From Paenibacillus sp. FJAT-26967 (GTDB taxonomy: Bacteria > Bacillota > Bacilli > Paenibacillales > NBRC-103111), in NCBI RefSeq assembly GCF_001541095.1, contig NZ_LMXH01000001.1, forward strand, positions 1,252,048 to 1,316,047: a stretch of 64,000 nt of DNA, read 5' to 3'. The stretch's first letter is position 1; each line of letters opens with the position of its first letter. This document shows, piece after piece, positions 45,152 to 54,341 of the stretch. The translations under genes were made by a program, and so were the position numbers. Below the pieces are notes generated by a model. That model saw only the letters and a list, made by a program, of their open reading frames with translations, was not told the DNA's origin and ran no database searches.

Positions 45152-45700
45152 GTGGTAGCGCCCGAACTGGTAAAAGCGGCTCAATCGGGTGACCGGGAAG
45201 CGCTTGTCGGAATATTGAGAGAAATTGAGACCCACGTCTACCGCACGGCATATTATTTGCTTGGTAATGAGCAGGACGCCCTCGATGCATCGCAGGAAGC
45301 GCTGATTCGTATTTATACGAAAATCCAATCTTATGAAGAGAAGGCTCTCTTTAAGACATGGGTGCAGCGTATTGTGACGAATATCTGTATCGACAAATTC
45401 CGCAAGACGAAGCCGACCGTATCGATTGATGAATACGAAATGACGTTCACTACCCCCAGGGACGTTGAAGACGAGGTCATGATCGGATACTTGGCTAAGG
45501 ATATTAAAGATGCGATTGAGAAACTTCCGGATCATCACCGTTCGGTCGTCGTTTTGCGATATTTGCAGGACTTCTCGTATCACGAGATTGCGGACTGTTT
45601 GGGACTTCCGCTCAACACGGTAAAATCTTACTTGTTTCGGGCGAGACAACAGCTTCAAGGGTTACTCCAAGACTATCAGAAAGGAGGTGTACGGGGATGA
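45152..45700 (+). CDS. ECF-type RNA polymerase sigma factor
   Basis: The product has 182 residues from GTG 45152, six bases after AGGAGAGGGGG. Region 2 (ALDASQEALIRIY, then FKTWVQRIVTNICIDKFRK) and region 4 (LPDHHRSVVVLRYLQDFSY, then PLNTVKSYLFRARQQL) are both present, separated by a short linker, as in ECF sigma factors. It overlaps the next gene by four bases, and that gene encodes an anti-sigma factor, the usual partner arrangement. A predicted ECF promoter upstream suggests positive autoregulation. The stimulus is unknown. Confidence 0.9.
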   Translation: MVAPELVKAAQSGDREALVGILREIETHVYRTAYYLLGNEQDALDASQEALIRIYTKIQSYEEKALFKTWVQRIVTNICIDKFRKTKPTVSIDEYEMTFTTPRDVEDEVMIGYLAKDIKDAIEKLPDHHRSVVVLRYLQDFSYHEIADCLGLPLNTVKSYLFRARQQLQGLLQDYQKGGVRG

Positions 45701-46881
45701 ATTGCAAAGAGGTGAAGGAACTCATGCAGAGAGATCTTGATGGAGATTTAAATGATCTTGAGCGGCAACGCCTGACTCAGCACACACAGCAGTGTCCGGA
45801 ATGCAGCGCCATGCTGCAGCGGCTGCGTATGTTGTCCAGGGAGCTTGAGAACTTGCCGAAGGTCAGACCATCGTTCAGTATCGTCGATTCTATTCTGCCG
45901 CAGCTTGAGCAGTTGGATCAGGAGCTGAAGAAGGGAGGCCGTGAAGAGGCAGCCGGTCTCTCGCATATCCATGATCGCTCCCCGCGTTCCCCGCAGCCGC
46001 TTCCTTGGAAGCGCCGTATAACTGCCGCCGTTTCATGGAAGACCGTGAGTGGTGTGGTAGCGGCTAGTTTCGTACTCGGATTTTTTGCGTTTAATACGCA
46101 GGGCCCGGTTCGTTCCGATGCGGAAGGTTTGCTGAATCCTTTTGGCGTCAGCGAGAAATCATCGGAGATCGGAACGAGTCCGTTGCCGGATGCTTCATCT
46201 ACAGCGGTTTCGGATCAGAATAGCGATAAGAACAAGGCGGCACAGTCGAACACGGACACTCCCGCCCAGACAGCTGCAGGTTCCGTTAAGGAATCACCTG
46301 TACCAGCGGATAACGGAGTAAAAGCCCCGGATTCGCGTTCTTCGGATAAAGATGCCGACCAGTCTGCCGGTACTCCTGGCAGCACGTCATCGGATACAAA
46401 GGCTGCTAATGAGGCGTCACCGGGCGGCAGTGTCACAACGCCGCCGCCTAGTTCAGCGGTTACGCCAACGCCTCCCGCTACTCATGATAACGGGGACAAA
46501 GGAATTTCTAAAAACACTGGCAGCCAGACCACACCTGCTCCTACCACCGGCTCTACCCCTGTTGTAGGGGAAGCGGATGGCGGCGGTCAAATCGCTACCA
46601 AAGAGCCGGATACGGATAAGGGAACACCCCTGACGGCTCAGCAGAATGCCGGATTATCGCCGGATAAGAAATTAACCGCTGCATTTGATGAGGGCAGGTT
46701 AACCATTCTTACAGCCGGCGGAGCTCCCGTATACGTTTCGGATAAGCAATGGAAAGAAACGGATGCAGTTAAGATAGTGGGCTGGAAAGGCAACGACGAG
46801 TTAACTTATCAGGTTACAAGCGGTGACCAGCAGCAAACTTTTATTGTATCCCTCAAAACAAAGCAGGAGCGCACTCAATAG
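45697..46881 (+). CDS. Membrane anti-sigma factor with zinc-binding ZAS domain
   Basis: The product has 394 residues. The N-terminal zinc anti-sigma domain (His29-x3-Cys33-x2-Cys36 after MNCKEVKELM) is cytoplasmic. A single transmembrane segment occupies about residues 112-135. A long disordered Ser/Thr/Pro/Ala/Gly-rich extracytoplasmic stretch (about 140-320) and a compact C-terminal domain (about 320-394) follow. It is translationally coupled to the ECF sigma gene and probably inhibits that sigma factor until an envelope signal arrives. The gene pair lies between comEC and holA. Confidence 0.88.
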   Translation: MNCKEVKELMQRDLDGDLNDLERQRLTQHTQQCPECSAMLQRLRMLSRELENLPKVRPSFSIVDSILPQLEQLDQELKKGGREEAAGLSHIHDRSPRSPQPLPWKRRITAAVSWKTVSGVVAASFVLGFFAFNTQGPVRSDAEGLLNPFGVSEKSSEIGTSPLPDASSTAVSDQNSDKNKAAQSNTDTPAQTAAGSVKESPVPADNGVKAPDSRSSDKDADQSAGTPGSTSSDTKAANEASPGGSVTTPPPSSAVTPTPPATHDNGDKGISKNTGSQTTPAPTTGSTPVVGEADGGGQIATKEPDTDKGTPLTAQQNAGLSPDKKLTAAFDEGRLTILTAGGAPVYVSDKQWKETDAVKIVGWKGNDELTYQVTSGDQQQTFIVSLKTKQERTQ

Positions 46882-46899
46882 GGTGTGCTTCTTTTTTTT
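46868..46899 (+). terminator. Terminator of the ECF sigma/anti-sigma operon
   Basis: AGCGCACTC (46868-46876) pairs with GGGTGTGCTT (46881-46890), with one bulge and G-U pairs, followed by CTTTTTTTT. The stem overlaps the stop codon. Confidence 0.8.
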
Positions 46900-47104
46900 G
46901 GGACGCGCACAATTCATTCGATAGAGCGTATGCTGAATTAACAAGGCACTCCATTTAAAGCACGGAGATCAGAAGAGATACGGGTGCTAAGCATCATGAC
47001 AGCCACGGGACAAAAAGTTTCTAGAGCTTTTTTTCCGTGTTCAAATAGATGCCTTCCAAACGGTTGTATGCGGAGGCAGCATGTTCTTCTTCTGCTCGGG
47101 CACA

Positions 47105-47144
47105 GGGATTACGGCAAGACGGGAAACCGTTTTGACGTAATCCC
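47105..47144. other. Very stable hairpin in the 300-base gap upstream of holA
   Basis: Positions 47105-47122 and 47127-47144 form an 18-step stem with one mismatch, closed by a GAAA tetraloop, and TTTG follows. It lies 52 bases before the holA start in the gap 46882-47196, which otherwise holds only the ECF terminator and no convincing gene. It could be a terminator/attenuator, an RNA-stability element or part of a small RNA. Confidence 0.6.
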
Positions 47145-47196
47145 TTTGTCATTGGTAAGATGGGGGATAAGGGATACCGAAGAGGGGAACGAACAG

Positions 47197-48216
47197 ATGG
47201 AATACAAACAAGCATTAAAACAAATAGACGAAGGCCGGTTCGAGCCGGTTTATGTATGTTACGGAAGCGAGTCGTACCTGATCCGGCAGTTTATTCGGAG
47301 AATTTCAGATAAAATGATCGAGCCTGAGCATCGTGACTTTGCGGTCAGCAAATATGATTTGGCAGAGACTTCTGTCCAGAGTGTTATTGCGGACGCTGAG
47401 ACACTTCCGTTCATGGTCCCGCGCAAATTAATTACGGCAGGGAATGCGCAGTTTTTTACAGGAAGCAAAGATAGCGGGAAGGTCGAGCATCAGCTTGATC
47501 GTCTGACGGAATACCTTCAGTCGCCTGTTGACTATACGGTGCTTATTTTTATGGTCCAGGCGGACAAGCTGGATGAGCGGAAGAAGATCGTGAAGCTCCT
47601 GAAGGAGAAGAATGTACTGGTGCCGTGCCTGCCGTTAACGGCGGAAGAGCTCCAGCAGTGGGTGCGCCGAGAGGCCAAGCGAGAAGATGTCACTTTGACG
47701 GATCGGGCCGCCGAGCAGCTTATTCTGTATACCGGTGGGCATCTTCAGACTTTAGCGGCCGAGATGGAGAAGATTGCACTGAATGTGGGCCGTGGCGGAA
47801 CGGTTACGGAAGAGCTGATTGAAGCGCTAGTCGTGCGCAGCACGGAACAGAATGTATTCATTCTGATCGAGCAGGTTGTGCAGCTTCGTCTTGATAAAGC
47901 TTTCGCTCTGCTGGAAGAACTGCTTAAGCAAAGAGAAGAACCTATCAAAATTGTCATGCTGATGGCCCGCCAGTTCCGCATTATGCTTCAGGTTAAGGAG
48001 CTCAGCAAGCAGAGTTATTCTCATCAGCAGATAGCCGGACAGCTTGGTCTTCACCCCTATGCGGTCAAAGTAGCTGAAGGGCAGGCAAGAGCCTATGACA
48101 CGGAGAAGCTGAGCCGCATCATTTCCCAGCTCTCAGATTTGGATTTTAAAATGAAAAGCGGCGGAATTGACAAGGTGCTCGGCTTGGAGCTGTTTCTGCT
48201 GGGGCTGGCAGTATAA
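47197..48216 (+). CDS. holA: DNA polymerase III delta subunit
   Basis: The product has 339 residues. EGRFEPVYVCYGSESYLIRQ at the start and the AAA+-like clamp-loader fold (LPFMVPRKLITAGNAQFF, later LGLHPYAVKVAEGQ) match HolA/YqeN. The delta subunit opens the beta sliding clamp. The ATG at 47197 follows GAGGGGAACGAAC and fits the family start; upstream in-frame codons lie in the hairpin region. In B. subtilis holA directly follows comEC; here the ECF pair is inserted between them. Confidence 0.93.
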   Translation: MEYKQALKQIDEGRFEPVYVCYGSESYLIRQFIRRISDKMIEPEHRDFAVSKYDLAETSVQSVIADAETLPFMVPRKLITAGNAQFFTGSKDSGKVEHQLDRLTEYLQSPVDYTVLIFMVQADKLDERKKIVKLLKEKNVLVPCLPLTAEELQQWVRREAKREDVTLTDRAAEQLILYTGGHLQTLAAEMEKIALNVGRGGTVTEELIEALVVRSTEQNVFILIEQVVQLRLDKAFALLEELLKQREEPIKIVMLMARQFRIMLQVKELSKQSYSHQQIAGQLGLHPYAVKVAEGQARAYDTEKLSRIISQLSDLDFKMKSGGIDKVLGLELFLLGLAV

Positions 48217-48371
48217 GGTTCGCCATGTACTGTAGACGTCTTCTAAACGAGGTGATCTGATAGCCTATAATCTTGGTTATGTACAGCAGTCTACGGGCTA
48301 TGGAACGGACGATGTTACGGAGCTTGTGCAGGACGCTGGGTTAGAATCGACTGTTATATAAATGCTTGAAC

Positions 48372-48401
48372 AAAGAAGCCGGGTTTAGTCCCTGCTTCTT
48401 T
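48372..48401 (-). terminator. Terminator of the small minus-strand gene
   Basis: AAAGAAGC (48372-48379) pairs with GCTTCTTT (48394-48401), with CGGG/CCCT inside. It overlaps the stop of the minus-strand gene and could also serve the plus strand. Confidence 0.6.
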
Positions 48402-48570
48402 GTTCTCTGTAAAAATTAGAGATAAGAATGAGGATGATGCCCGCAATCATTCCAATAATACTTATAGTTCTGTAGGGAATAAGTTCTTCAATAATCCTGA
48501 AGGCCAGACCTGTGGCAAATAATAAGGTGCCAAGAAGTGTGAGCCGCTTCCTAATGGAGGACTTGCTCAT
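48385..48570 (-). CDS. Small two-helix membrane protein
   Basis: The protein has 61 residues with hydrophobic segments at about residues 11-27 and 33-54 and basic ends (RKR at the start, RSRD at the end). GAAGGG precedes the ATG on the minus strand. No family is recognised. It lies alone between holA and rpsT, near a terminator. Confidence 0.55.
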   Translation of the reverse strand: MSKSSIRKRLTLLGTLLFATGLAFRIIEELIPYRTISIIGMIAGIILILISNFYREQRSRD

Positions 48571-48623
48571 TATAATCCCTTCTTTCCTAATTATTTTTAT
48601 TGCCAGTTGCTTAACTTTAAGAA

Positions 48624-48661
48624 ATTAAAAAAAGACCGGGTCCCTTGGGGAATCCGGTCTT
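48624..48661 (-). terminator. Terminator of rpsT
   Basis: On the minus strand AGACCGG (48660-48654) pairs with CCGGTCT (48639-48633), with more pairs inside, followed by a run of T residues. Confidence 0.9.
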
Positions 48662-48689
48662 CTCGTCACCTATGTGTAGGTAATGCTTA

Positions 48690-48962
48690 TTAGCCTTGTG
48701 CGGAAAGTGCGTTAAGCTTCTTCGCTAAACGGGACTTCTTGCGGCTAGCGGCATTTTTATGGATTAATCCTTTGGAAGCTGCTTTGTCCAATTTCTTGGA
48801 CGCGTTGATCAGAGCTTCTTTAGCGGATTCTACGTTATTGCTGGCAACCGTCGTTTCGAAAGCTTTAACAGCTGTACGAAGAGCGGACTTGTCGGAAGCA
48901 TTGCGCAGGCGACGTTTCTCACTTACTTTAACTCTTTTGATCGCGGATTTGATGTTTGGCAT
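48690..48962 (-). CDS. rpsT: Ribosomal protein S20
   Basis: The product has 90 residues, very basic, starting [20 protein letters not shown], with the S20 repeats NKAALRTA-like ([10 protein letters not shown]) and [21 protein letters not shown]20 binds 16S rRNA in the 30S subunit. The start is the second ATG, at 48962, nine bases after AGGAGG; the first ATG (48968) is too close. It is transcribed divergently from gpr. Confidence 0.97.
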   Translation of the reverse strand: MPNIKSAIKRVKVSEKRRLRNASDKSALRTAVKAFETTVASNNVESAKEALINASKKLDKAASKGLIHKNAASRKKSRLAKKLNALSAQG

Positions 48963-49113
48963 TGACATTCACCTCCTACTTCAGGTACACAATCGAACGT
49001 TTTCCATGATTGTTGACAACTCTATGTAGTTTAACACGGCTACTTTTAAAAATCAATAGCTTCTATCTAGCTTTCCGGAGAGCGCGAAATTGCCCGGTTC
49101 CGGTAGAAATATT

Positions 49114-49143
49114 GAATAATTTCTGGCTGTCGTCCGCACACTA
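49114..49143 (+). promoter_or_regulatory. Candidate sigma-G promoter of gpr
   Basis: GAATA (49114-49118) is a perfect match to GHATR. CACACTA (49137-49143) matches CATWHTA at six of seven positions. The spacer is exactly 18 bases. The site lies 45 bases before the gpr start. gpr is forespore-expressed (sigma-F/G) in Bacillus, so this is a well-supported prediction. Confidence 0.7.
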
Positions 49144-49187
49144 TAGGCACGCGAGAGGGCTGTAGCCCGTAACAGGAGGAATGATCA

Positions 49188-50189
49188 ATGGCGGATCTTA
49201 GCGCTTATACCGTGAGAACCGATTTGGCGCTTGAAGCCAGAGACTTGGTGGCGGAAGCGAGAAGAAGCACGGAAATACCGGGAGTTATTTCGGAGATAAC
49301 TGAAGACGGCGGCATTCGGATCACGAACATTCAGGTTACGACAGATGAAGGAGCGCGTGCAATCGGCAAAATGCCGGGACGGTATCTGACGATTGAAGTG
49401 CCGGAGCTTCGCAAGAAGGATTCCCAGCTGCAAGACCGCGTAGCTACAAAATTCGCCCAGGTCTTCGAGCAGTATCTGCAAAATGCCGGGATTACTCCGG
49501 ATTCTAAAATACTGGTTGTAGGATTGGGGAACTGGAACGTGACACCGGATGCACTCGGACCGCTTGTCGTAGAGAACATCCTGGTCACGCGGCATTACTT
49601 CGAGTTGATGCCGGGACAAGTTAGTCCCGGTTACCGGCCGGTCAGTGCGGTTGCGCCTGGCGTGCTGGGAACGACAGGAATCGAGAGCAGCGAGATCGTT
49701 GAGGGTATTGTGAACAAATCGCGCCCGGATCTGATTATCGCGGTGGATGCGCTCGCTTCCCAGGCTCTGGAGAGAGTGAACACGACCATTCAGATTGCAG
49801 ACACGGGAATCAATCCCGGCTCGGGCATCGGCAATAAGCGAAGAGGCCTCACGTTCGAGACGCTCGGTATCCCGGTCATCGCTATTGGCGTGCCGACAGT
49901 TGTGTATGCTTCATCCATTGTAAATTCCTGCATTGATATGATGCAGCAATATTTCCGTTCACAAACTTCCAATACGCAAGATATCCTCGGCATGCTGGAT
50001 GATTTGCCGGAGCAGGAGCGGCTGGCTCTCGTGAGGGAAGTGCTGAACCCGCTCGGACATGATCTTCTTGTGACGCCGAAGGAAATTGACGAGTTTATCG
50101 AAGATATCGCGAATATTATCGCATCGGGTCTCAACGCGGCTCTGCATGATGCGGTAGATACGAGCAATGTGGCGGCTTATACGCATTAA
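49188..50189 (+). CDS. gpr: Germination protease GPR
   Basis: The product has 333 residues. It starts YTVRTDLALEARDL and continues with the aspartic-like protease core (VVGLGNWNVTPDALGPLVVE, MPGQVSPGYRPVSAVAPG, IIAVDALAS). GPR cleaves small acid-soluble spore proteins during germination; it is made as a zymogen in the forespore and autoprocessed at its N-terminus. AGGAGGAATGATC precedes the ATG. It is divergent from rpsT and upstream of spoIIP, the same order as in Bacillus. Confidence 0.96.
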   Translation: MADLSAYTVRTDLALEARDLVAEARRSTEIPGVISEITEDGGIRITNIQVTTDEGARAIGKMPGRYLTIEVPELRKKDSQLQDRVATKFAQVFEQYLQNAGITPDSKILVVGLGNWNVTPDALGPLVVENILVTRHYFELMPGQVSPGYRPVSAVAPGVLGTTGIESSEIVEGIVNKSRPDLIIAVDALASQALERVNTTIQIADTGINPGSGIGNKRRGLTFETLGIPVIAIGVPTVVYASSIVNSCIDMMQQYFRSQTSNTQDILGMLDDLPEQERLALVREVLNPLGHDLLVTPKEIDEFIEDIANIIASGLNAALHDAVDTSNVAAYTH

Positions 50190-50496
50190 TTGCAGAGCTG
50201 AACTGGTTTCAAGGAGTATCCCGTGCTGCCTGAGCGCAGTGCCGGATACTCTTTTTTGTATGGCATTCGGCTCACCGGTGGGCCCAGGGGTATTTTGCCA
50301 ATTCCAAAAGCAAGAGATGGCACGGATTTAATCTGATAGATTGCGCTCTAACGTGGAAGCACAGCTAATTTTGATGGGAAAAGTGGTTCTAGCGAAAGGG
50401 ACGGGCTCATAGATTGGGAGTAGATAGATTCACTGCCGCACGAAGCGGATCACTGAAACCGGACAGGTACCAGCCCAAATGCTAGGAGGAATCCCC
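50190..50496. other. gpr-spoIIP intergenic region
   Basis: The gap of about 307 bases holds the gpr terminator (50214-50257) and the start region of spoIIP. I found no convincing sigma-E -10/-35 pair; CATAGATT at 50408-50415 is a weak -10-like site without a matching -35. No RNA gene was seen. Confidence 0.5.
50214..50257 (+). terminator. Terminator of gpr
   Basis: GAGTATCC (50214-50221) pairs with GGATACTC (50244-50251) around a 22-base loop, followed by TTTTTT. Confidence 0.85.
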
Positions 50497-51705
50497 ATGA
50501 AAAGAACAGACGTTACCTTCAATCTCAGCAAAATTCGCCATACGTTTCAAAGTGCCGGAATCATAGGGAAAACCGCAGTTACACTCAGCTTATGTACCCT
50601 GATTTTGTTTGTACTGCTCGGTATCGGAAGCATGCTGCAATCCCGGCTGTCCACTTCACCTGTCTCTTCGATGAAAGGACTGGCAGCCTCGGTTTCCAAT
50701 CAGTTTTTTCTGGATATGCTGGGGTTAGAGGTGCCTCATCTCAGAAACGATCACCGCAAATTCACTTTCTCCCAGCAGAATATGTTGAGCTTTGCCGTCC
50801 GCTTCCTGACCGATATTAATCCCGGCGACCCCAAAAGTCTCATTGCCCAGGAGGTGCCCGGTCTGAAGGCTGAGAAGAGCACTGTGCTGCGCACGGGCAA
50901 AGACAGCGACGGAAGCGGCCCGGTCGAATATACGCCCGCTGAGGGCGTGGTGAGCGGGAATACGGGAGGCGCGGCTGCTGCGGAGCCGCCTGCGTCGACT
51001 CCGTCACCGACTCCCGCAGCGGGAGAGGATAAGCCGAAGGGGCCCGGACGCAATGTAGCTTTTATTTACCAGTCTCACAGCAACGAATCGTTTCTGCCGG
51101 AGCTTAAGGGAGTGACGGACCCGGATAAGGCGTACGATGCCAAAACCAACGTTACACTGGTCGGCAAGAAACTTGCGGAATATCTGGAGAAGGAGGGCGT
51201 CGGGGCGGTTCATTCCGATTCGATTTATCCGAGCACCGTCAAGGATTTCAAATATGCGTACTCGTACAAATATTCCTTGAAGACGCTTGAAGCGGCCGCG
51301 GGCAAGCATCCGGACCTCAAGTTCTACTTCGACATTCACCGCGATTCCCAGGAAAGAAAGCGGACAACGGTCAGCCTGAATGGAAAGGATTATGCCCAGG
51401 TTTATTTTATTCTCGGTGGCGAGAATCCGAACTGGAAAGAGAATGAGAGTTTTGCCGGCAAAATTCATGACATCTTAGAAGGCAAGATGCCCGGGATTTC
51501 CAAAGGGATTCACGCTAAAGCGGGACATGAAGTGAACGGCGTATACAATCAGAATTTTTCCCCGAACAGTGTGCTTGTCGAAATCGGCGGACCCTACAAC
51601 ACCCTGGAAGAGTGCTACCGGACTGCGGAGCTGCTCGCCAAATCAATCTCGGAAGTTATCATGGATGCGGAGAAAGTGACGGCTCCGGCAGGTAAAAAAT
51701 CTTGA
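50497..51705 (+). CDS. spoIIP: Stage II sporulation protein P (SpoIIP)
   Basis: The product has 402 residues. A single membrane anchor lies at about residues 25-52, then a variable linker. The catalytic domain starts near residue 180, with QSHSNESFLP and FDIHRDS giving the metal-ligand His residues, and ends with SPNSVLVEIGGPYNTLEE. SpoIIP is the amidase/endopeptidase of the DMP complex that thins septal peptidoglycan during engulfment. AGGAGGAATCCCC precedes the ATG. A YqxA-like gene and lepA follow, as in Bacillus. Confidence 0.95.
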   Translation: MKRTDVTFNLSKIRHTFQSAGIIGKTAVTLSLCTLILFVLLGIGSMLQSRLSTSPVSSMKGLAASVSNQFFLDMLGLEVPHLRNDHRKFTFSQQNMLSFAVRFLTDINPGDPKSLIAQEVPGLKAEKSTVLRTGKDSDGSGPVEYTPAEGVVSGNTGGAAAAEPPASTPSPTPAAGEDKPKGPGRNVAFIYQSHSNESFLPELKGVTDPDKAYDAKTNVTLVGKKLAEYLEKEGVGAVHSDSIYPSTVKDFKYAYSYKYSLKTLEAAAGKHPDLKFYFDIHRDSQERKRTTVSLNGKDYAQVYFILGGENPNWKENESFAGKIHDILEGKMPGISKGIHAKAGHEVNGVYNQNFSPNSVLVEIGGPYNTLEECYRTAELLAKSISEVIMDAEKVTAPAGKKS

Positions 51706-51742
51706 TTCCTGATGAGCAGGAACAAAGACGGGAGGGCTGAAC

Positions 51743-52246
51743 ATGCCGCGCTGGTATTGGAAGTTGTTTATGTATGGGATTGTACTGAGTTTCTGCGTCA
51801 TGTTCGGAGTCGACCTGGCTTCCCGCGGCATGAACCGGATTGAAGGGCCGGAGAGCGGCGCAGGCCGGCCGGTCTCGTCTGTCTCAGGCGGGCGGGCGGC
51901 GGGTCCATCTGCGGATGGAAGTCCTTCTGCCGGGGAGACGGCCATCAGGGCCGTGCCCCGGGGCGGCGTATCGGTGCCGGCCAGTTCCGCCGGCGCACGC
52001 AGCGGGATGCCTGCCGATTCAGATGCCACGAACGGGGCTGACAACCGCGCTCCGCAAAGAAACGGAGCTGCAGTGCAGCCAACCCCGGAGCCTTCGCCGC
52101 CGGCGCCGCGTCCTATCACGTCCGGCGGGCCTGAAGAAATCGGCTCCATGAACCATCTGGGCAACAAGCTTGGCGACCTGTTGGAAATAACCGCCCAGTC
52201 CGGCATGGACGGTGTCGTTTCCTTGTTCGAATGGGTTGTGAAATAG
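51743..52246 (+). CDS. yqxA: YqxA-like (DUF3679) membrane-anchored protein
   Basis: The product has 167 residues. WKLFMYGIVLSFCVMFGVDL (about residues 6-25) is a single N-terminal helix, followed by SRGMNRIEGPE. A Pro/Ala/Ser/Gly-rich central part follows, then a C-terminal amphipathic helix GNKLGDLLEI...VVSLFEWV. The identification relies mainly on its place between spoIIP and lepA, where B. subtilis has yqxA; the sequence is poorly conserved. Its function is unknown. GGGAGGG precedes the ATG. Confidence 0.6.
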   Translation: MPRWYWKLFMYGIVLSFCVMFGVDLASRGMNRIEGPESGAGRPVSSVSGGRAAGPSADGSPSAGETAIRAVPRGGVSVPASSAGARSGMPADSDATNGADNRAPQRNGAAVQPTPEPSPPAPRPITSGGPEEIGSMNHLGNKLGDLLEITAQSGMDGVVSLFEWVVK

Positions 52247-52307
52247 GGAGGAACACCCGGGTCAATGAGTGTAATCCCTGCATATTCAGGGTGTAAACGG
52301 ATAAGCA

Positions 52308-52336
52308 TTGCCGCCGAACCTCCGGACTGATATAAT
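52308..52336 (+). promoter_or_regulatory. Candidate sigma-A promoter of lepA
   Basis: TTGCCG (52308-52313) and a perfect TATAAT (52331-52336) lie 17 bases apart, 36 bases before the lepA start. Confidence 0.6.
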
Positions 52337-52371
52337 AAAAGATACTGTATGTAACTGTGTGGGGGTTAGGC

Positions 52372-54189
52372 ATGACGGACATTCGCCAAAGGCAACAACA
52401 AATTCGAAACTTTTCGATTATCGCGCATATTGACCACGGTAAATCAACGCTGGCAGACCGTATTCTGGAATTCACCGGGGCTTTGTCGTCCCGTGAGATG
52501 CAGGAGCAGGTTCTGGACCAGATGGATCTTGAACGGGAACGGGGTATTACCATCAAGCTCCAGGCCGTCAGACTGAACTACAAAGCCGACGACGGGCAAG
52601 AGTATATCCTGAATCTCATCGATACCCCGGGACATGTGGATTTCACCTATGAAGTATCCCGGAGCCTTGCTGCATGCGAAGGCGCCCTTCTCGTGGTAGA
52701 CGCCGCCCAAGGCATCGAAGCCCAGACACTGGCTAACGTGTATTTGGCCTTGGACAACAATCTTGAGATTCTGCCGGTTATCAATAAAATTGACCTGCCG
52801 AGTGCAGATCCGGAGCGTGTCAAGCAAGAGGTCGAGGATGTAATCGGCCTCGACGCGAGCGATGCCGTTCTGGCTTCCGCCAAGGCGGGCATCGGCATCA
52901 AGGAAATTCTGGAGCAGGTATGCCAGAAGGTCCCGGCTCCGCAGGGTGACCCAGACGAGCCTCTCAAAGCGCTCATTTTTGACTCGCATTACGATCCGTA
53001 CAAAGGCGTCATTATGTACGTGCGTGTCGTTGACGGCTCTATCAAGACAGGTTCCAAAATCAAAATGATGGCAACCGGTAAAACATTTGAAGTCATCGAG
53101 GTCGGTGCTTTCATGCCCCGCATGACCATGGTCAACGAGCTTCATGTGGGCGATGTCGGTTTCATCGTGGCAGGCATCAAGACGGTCGGCGACACGCGTG
53201 TCGGTGATACCGTCACCAATGCCGCCAAACCGGCTCTTGAGCCGCTGCCGGGCTACCGCAAGATCAATCCGATGGTATTCTGCGGATTGTATCCGATCGA
53301 AACCTCGGACTACAACGACCTCCGCGATGCGCTTGAGAAGCTGGAGCTCAACGATGCTTCGCTTACGTATGAGCCGGAGACTTCTACAGCACTCGGGTTC
53401 GGCTACCGCTGCGGATTTTTGGGACTTCTCCATATGGAGATTATCCAGGAACGGATTGAACGTGAATTTAACATTCCGCTCATCACGACCGCACCGAGCG
53501 TTATCTACCGAATCACCATGACCAATGGTGATGTGGTCGAGATCGACAACCCTTCGAACTATCCGGATCCTCAGCGCATTGATTTCGTAGAGGAGCCTTA
53601 CGTTAAGGCGTCTGTAATTGTGCCCAATGACTATGTCGGAGCGATTATGGATCTTTGCCAGAATAAGCGCGGAGAATTTCTGAACATGGAATACCTGGAT
53701 ACGAACCGGGTGACACTGTCTTACAATATCCCGCTTGCCGAGATTGTATATGACTTCTTCGATCTGCTGAAATCGCGAACCAAAGGGTACGCTTCCTTTG
53801 ATTACGAGATCTCGGGCTATAAGAAATCGAACCTCGTCAAAATGGACATCATGCTGAATGCCGAACAGGTCGATGCTCTGTCATTCATCGTACATCGCGA
53901 CAGTGCCTATAACCGCGGCCGTATTATATGCGAGAAGCTCAAAGAGCTCATTCCTCGTCAAATGTTCGAGGTGCCGATTCAGGCTGCAATCGGACAGAAG
54001 ATTATTTCCCGAGAGACGGTCAAAGCAATGCGCAAGAACGTTCTTGCCAAATGTTACGGCGGCGATATCTCGCGTAAACGGAAACTTCTGGAGAAGCAGA
54101 AGGAAGGTAAAAAACGCATGAAGCAGGTCGGCAGCGTTGAAGTGCCGCAGGAAGCATTCATGGCGGTGCTCAAAATCGACGACAACTAA
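52372..54189 (+). CDS. lepA: Elongation factor 4 (LepA)
   Basis: The product has 605 residues. [20 protein letters not shown] (G1), ERGITIKLQ (G2), DTPGHVDF (G3) and [10 protein letters not shown] (G4) identify the translational GTPase. [17 protein letters not shown] and [20 protein letters not shown] are LepA-specific, the latter in the C-terminal domain. LepA acts in ribosome function, with back-translocation or biogenesis proposed. The ATG at 52372 matches the family start. A strong terminator follows. Confidence 0.97.
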   Translation: MTDIRQRQQQIRNFSIIAHIDHGKSTLADRILEFTGALSSREMQEQVLDQMDLERERGITIKLQAVRLNYKADDGQEYILNLIDTPGHVDFTYEVSRSLAACEGALLVVDAAQGIEAQTLANVYLALDNNLEILPVINKIDLPSADPERVKQEVEDVIGLDASDAVLASAKAGIGIKEILEQVCQKVPAPQGDPDEPLKALIFDSHYDPYKGVIMYVRVVDGSIKTGSKIKMMATGKTFEVIEVGAFMPRMTMVNELHVGDVGFIVAGIKTVGDTRVGDTVTNAAKPALEPLPGYRKINPMVFCGLYPIETSDYNDLRDALEKLELNDASLTYEPETSTALGFGYRCGFLGLLHMEIIQERIEREFNIPLITTAPSVIYRITMTNGDVVEIDNPSNYPDPQRIDFVEEPYVKASVIVPNDYVGAIMDLCQNKRGEFLNMEYLDTNRVTLSYNIPLAEIVYDFFDLLKSRTKGYASFDYEISGYKKSNLVKMDIMLNAEQVDALSFIVHRDSAYNRGRIICEKLKELIPRQMFEVPIQAAIGQKIISRETVKAMRKNVLAKCYGGDISRKRKLLEKQKEGKKRMKQVGSVEVPQEAFMAVLKIDDN

Positions 54190-54212
54190 AACTGCTGCTG
54201 TTACAGCAGCTT

Positions 54213-54246
54213 AAATAGGAGCCTAGTGCTCCTATTTTTATTTTTA
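54213..54246 (+). terminator. Terminator of lepA
   Basis: AAATAGGAGC (54213-54222) pairs with GCTCCTATTT (54228-54237), followed by TTATTTTTA. A second small inverted repeat (GCTGCTG/CAGCAGC) precedes it. Confidence 0.88.
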
Positions 54247-54341
54247 TGACGCAGAGCATCCTGACTTCGATCTTGTTTGCTTTTGTAGTACAATGAAGGA
54301 ACGGCTTCAGCCGGACCTTGACTGGAAAGGAACAACCCGCA

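Noticed and set aside
50400-50416. Sigma-E promoter upstream of spoIIP
   Set aside because: CATAGATT is only a partial -10 match and no -35 box lies at the right distance.
52444-53433. Long minus-strand frame (329 codons) within lepA
   Set aside because: It is the antisense shadow of a highly conserved gene and has no ribosome site or recognisable domain.
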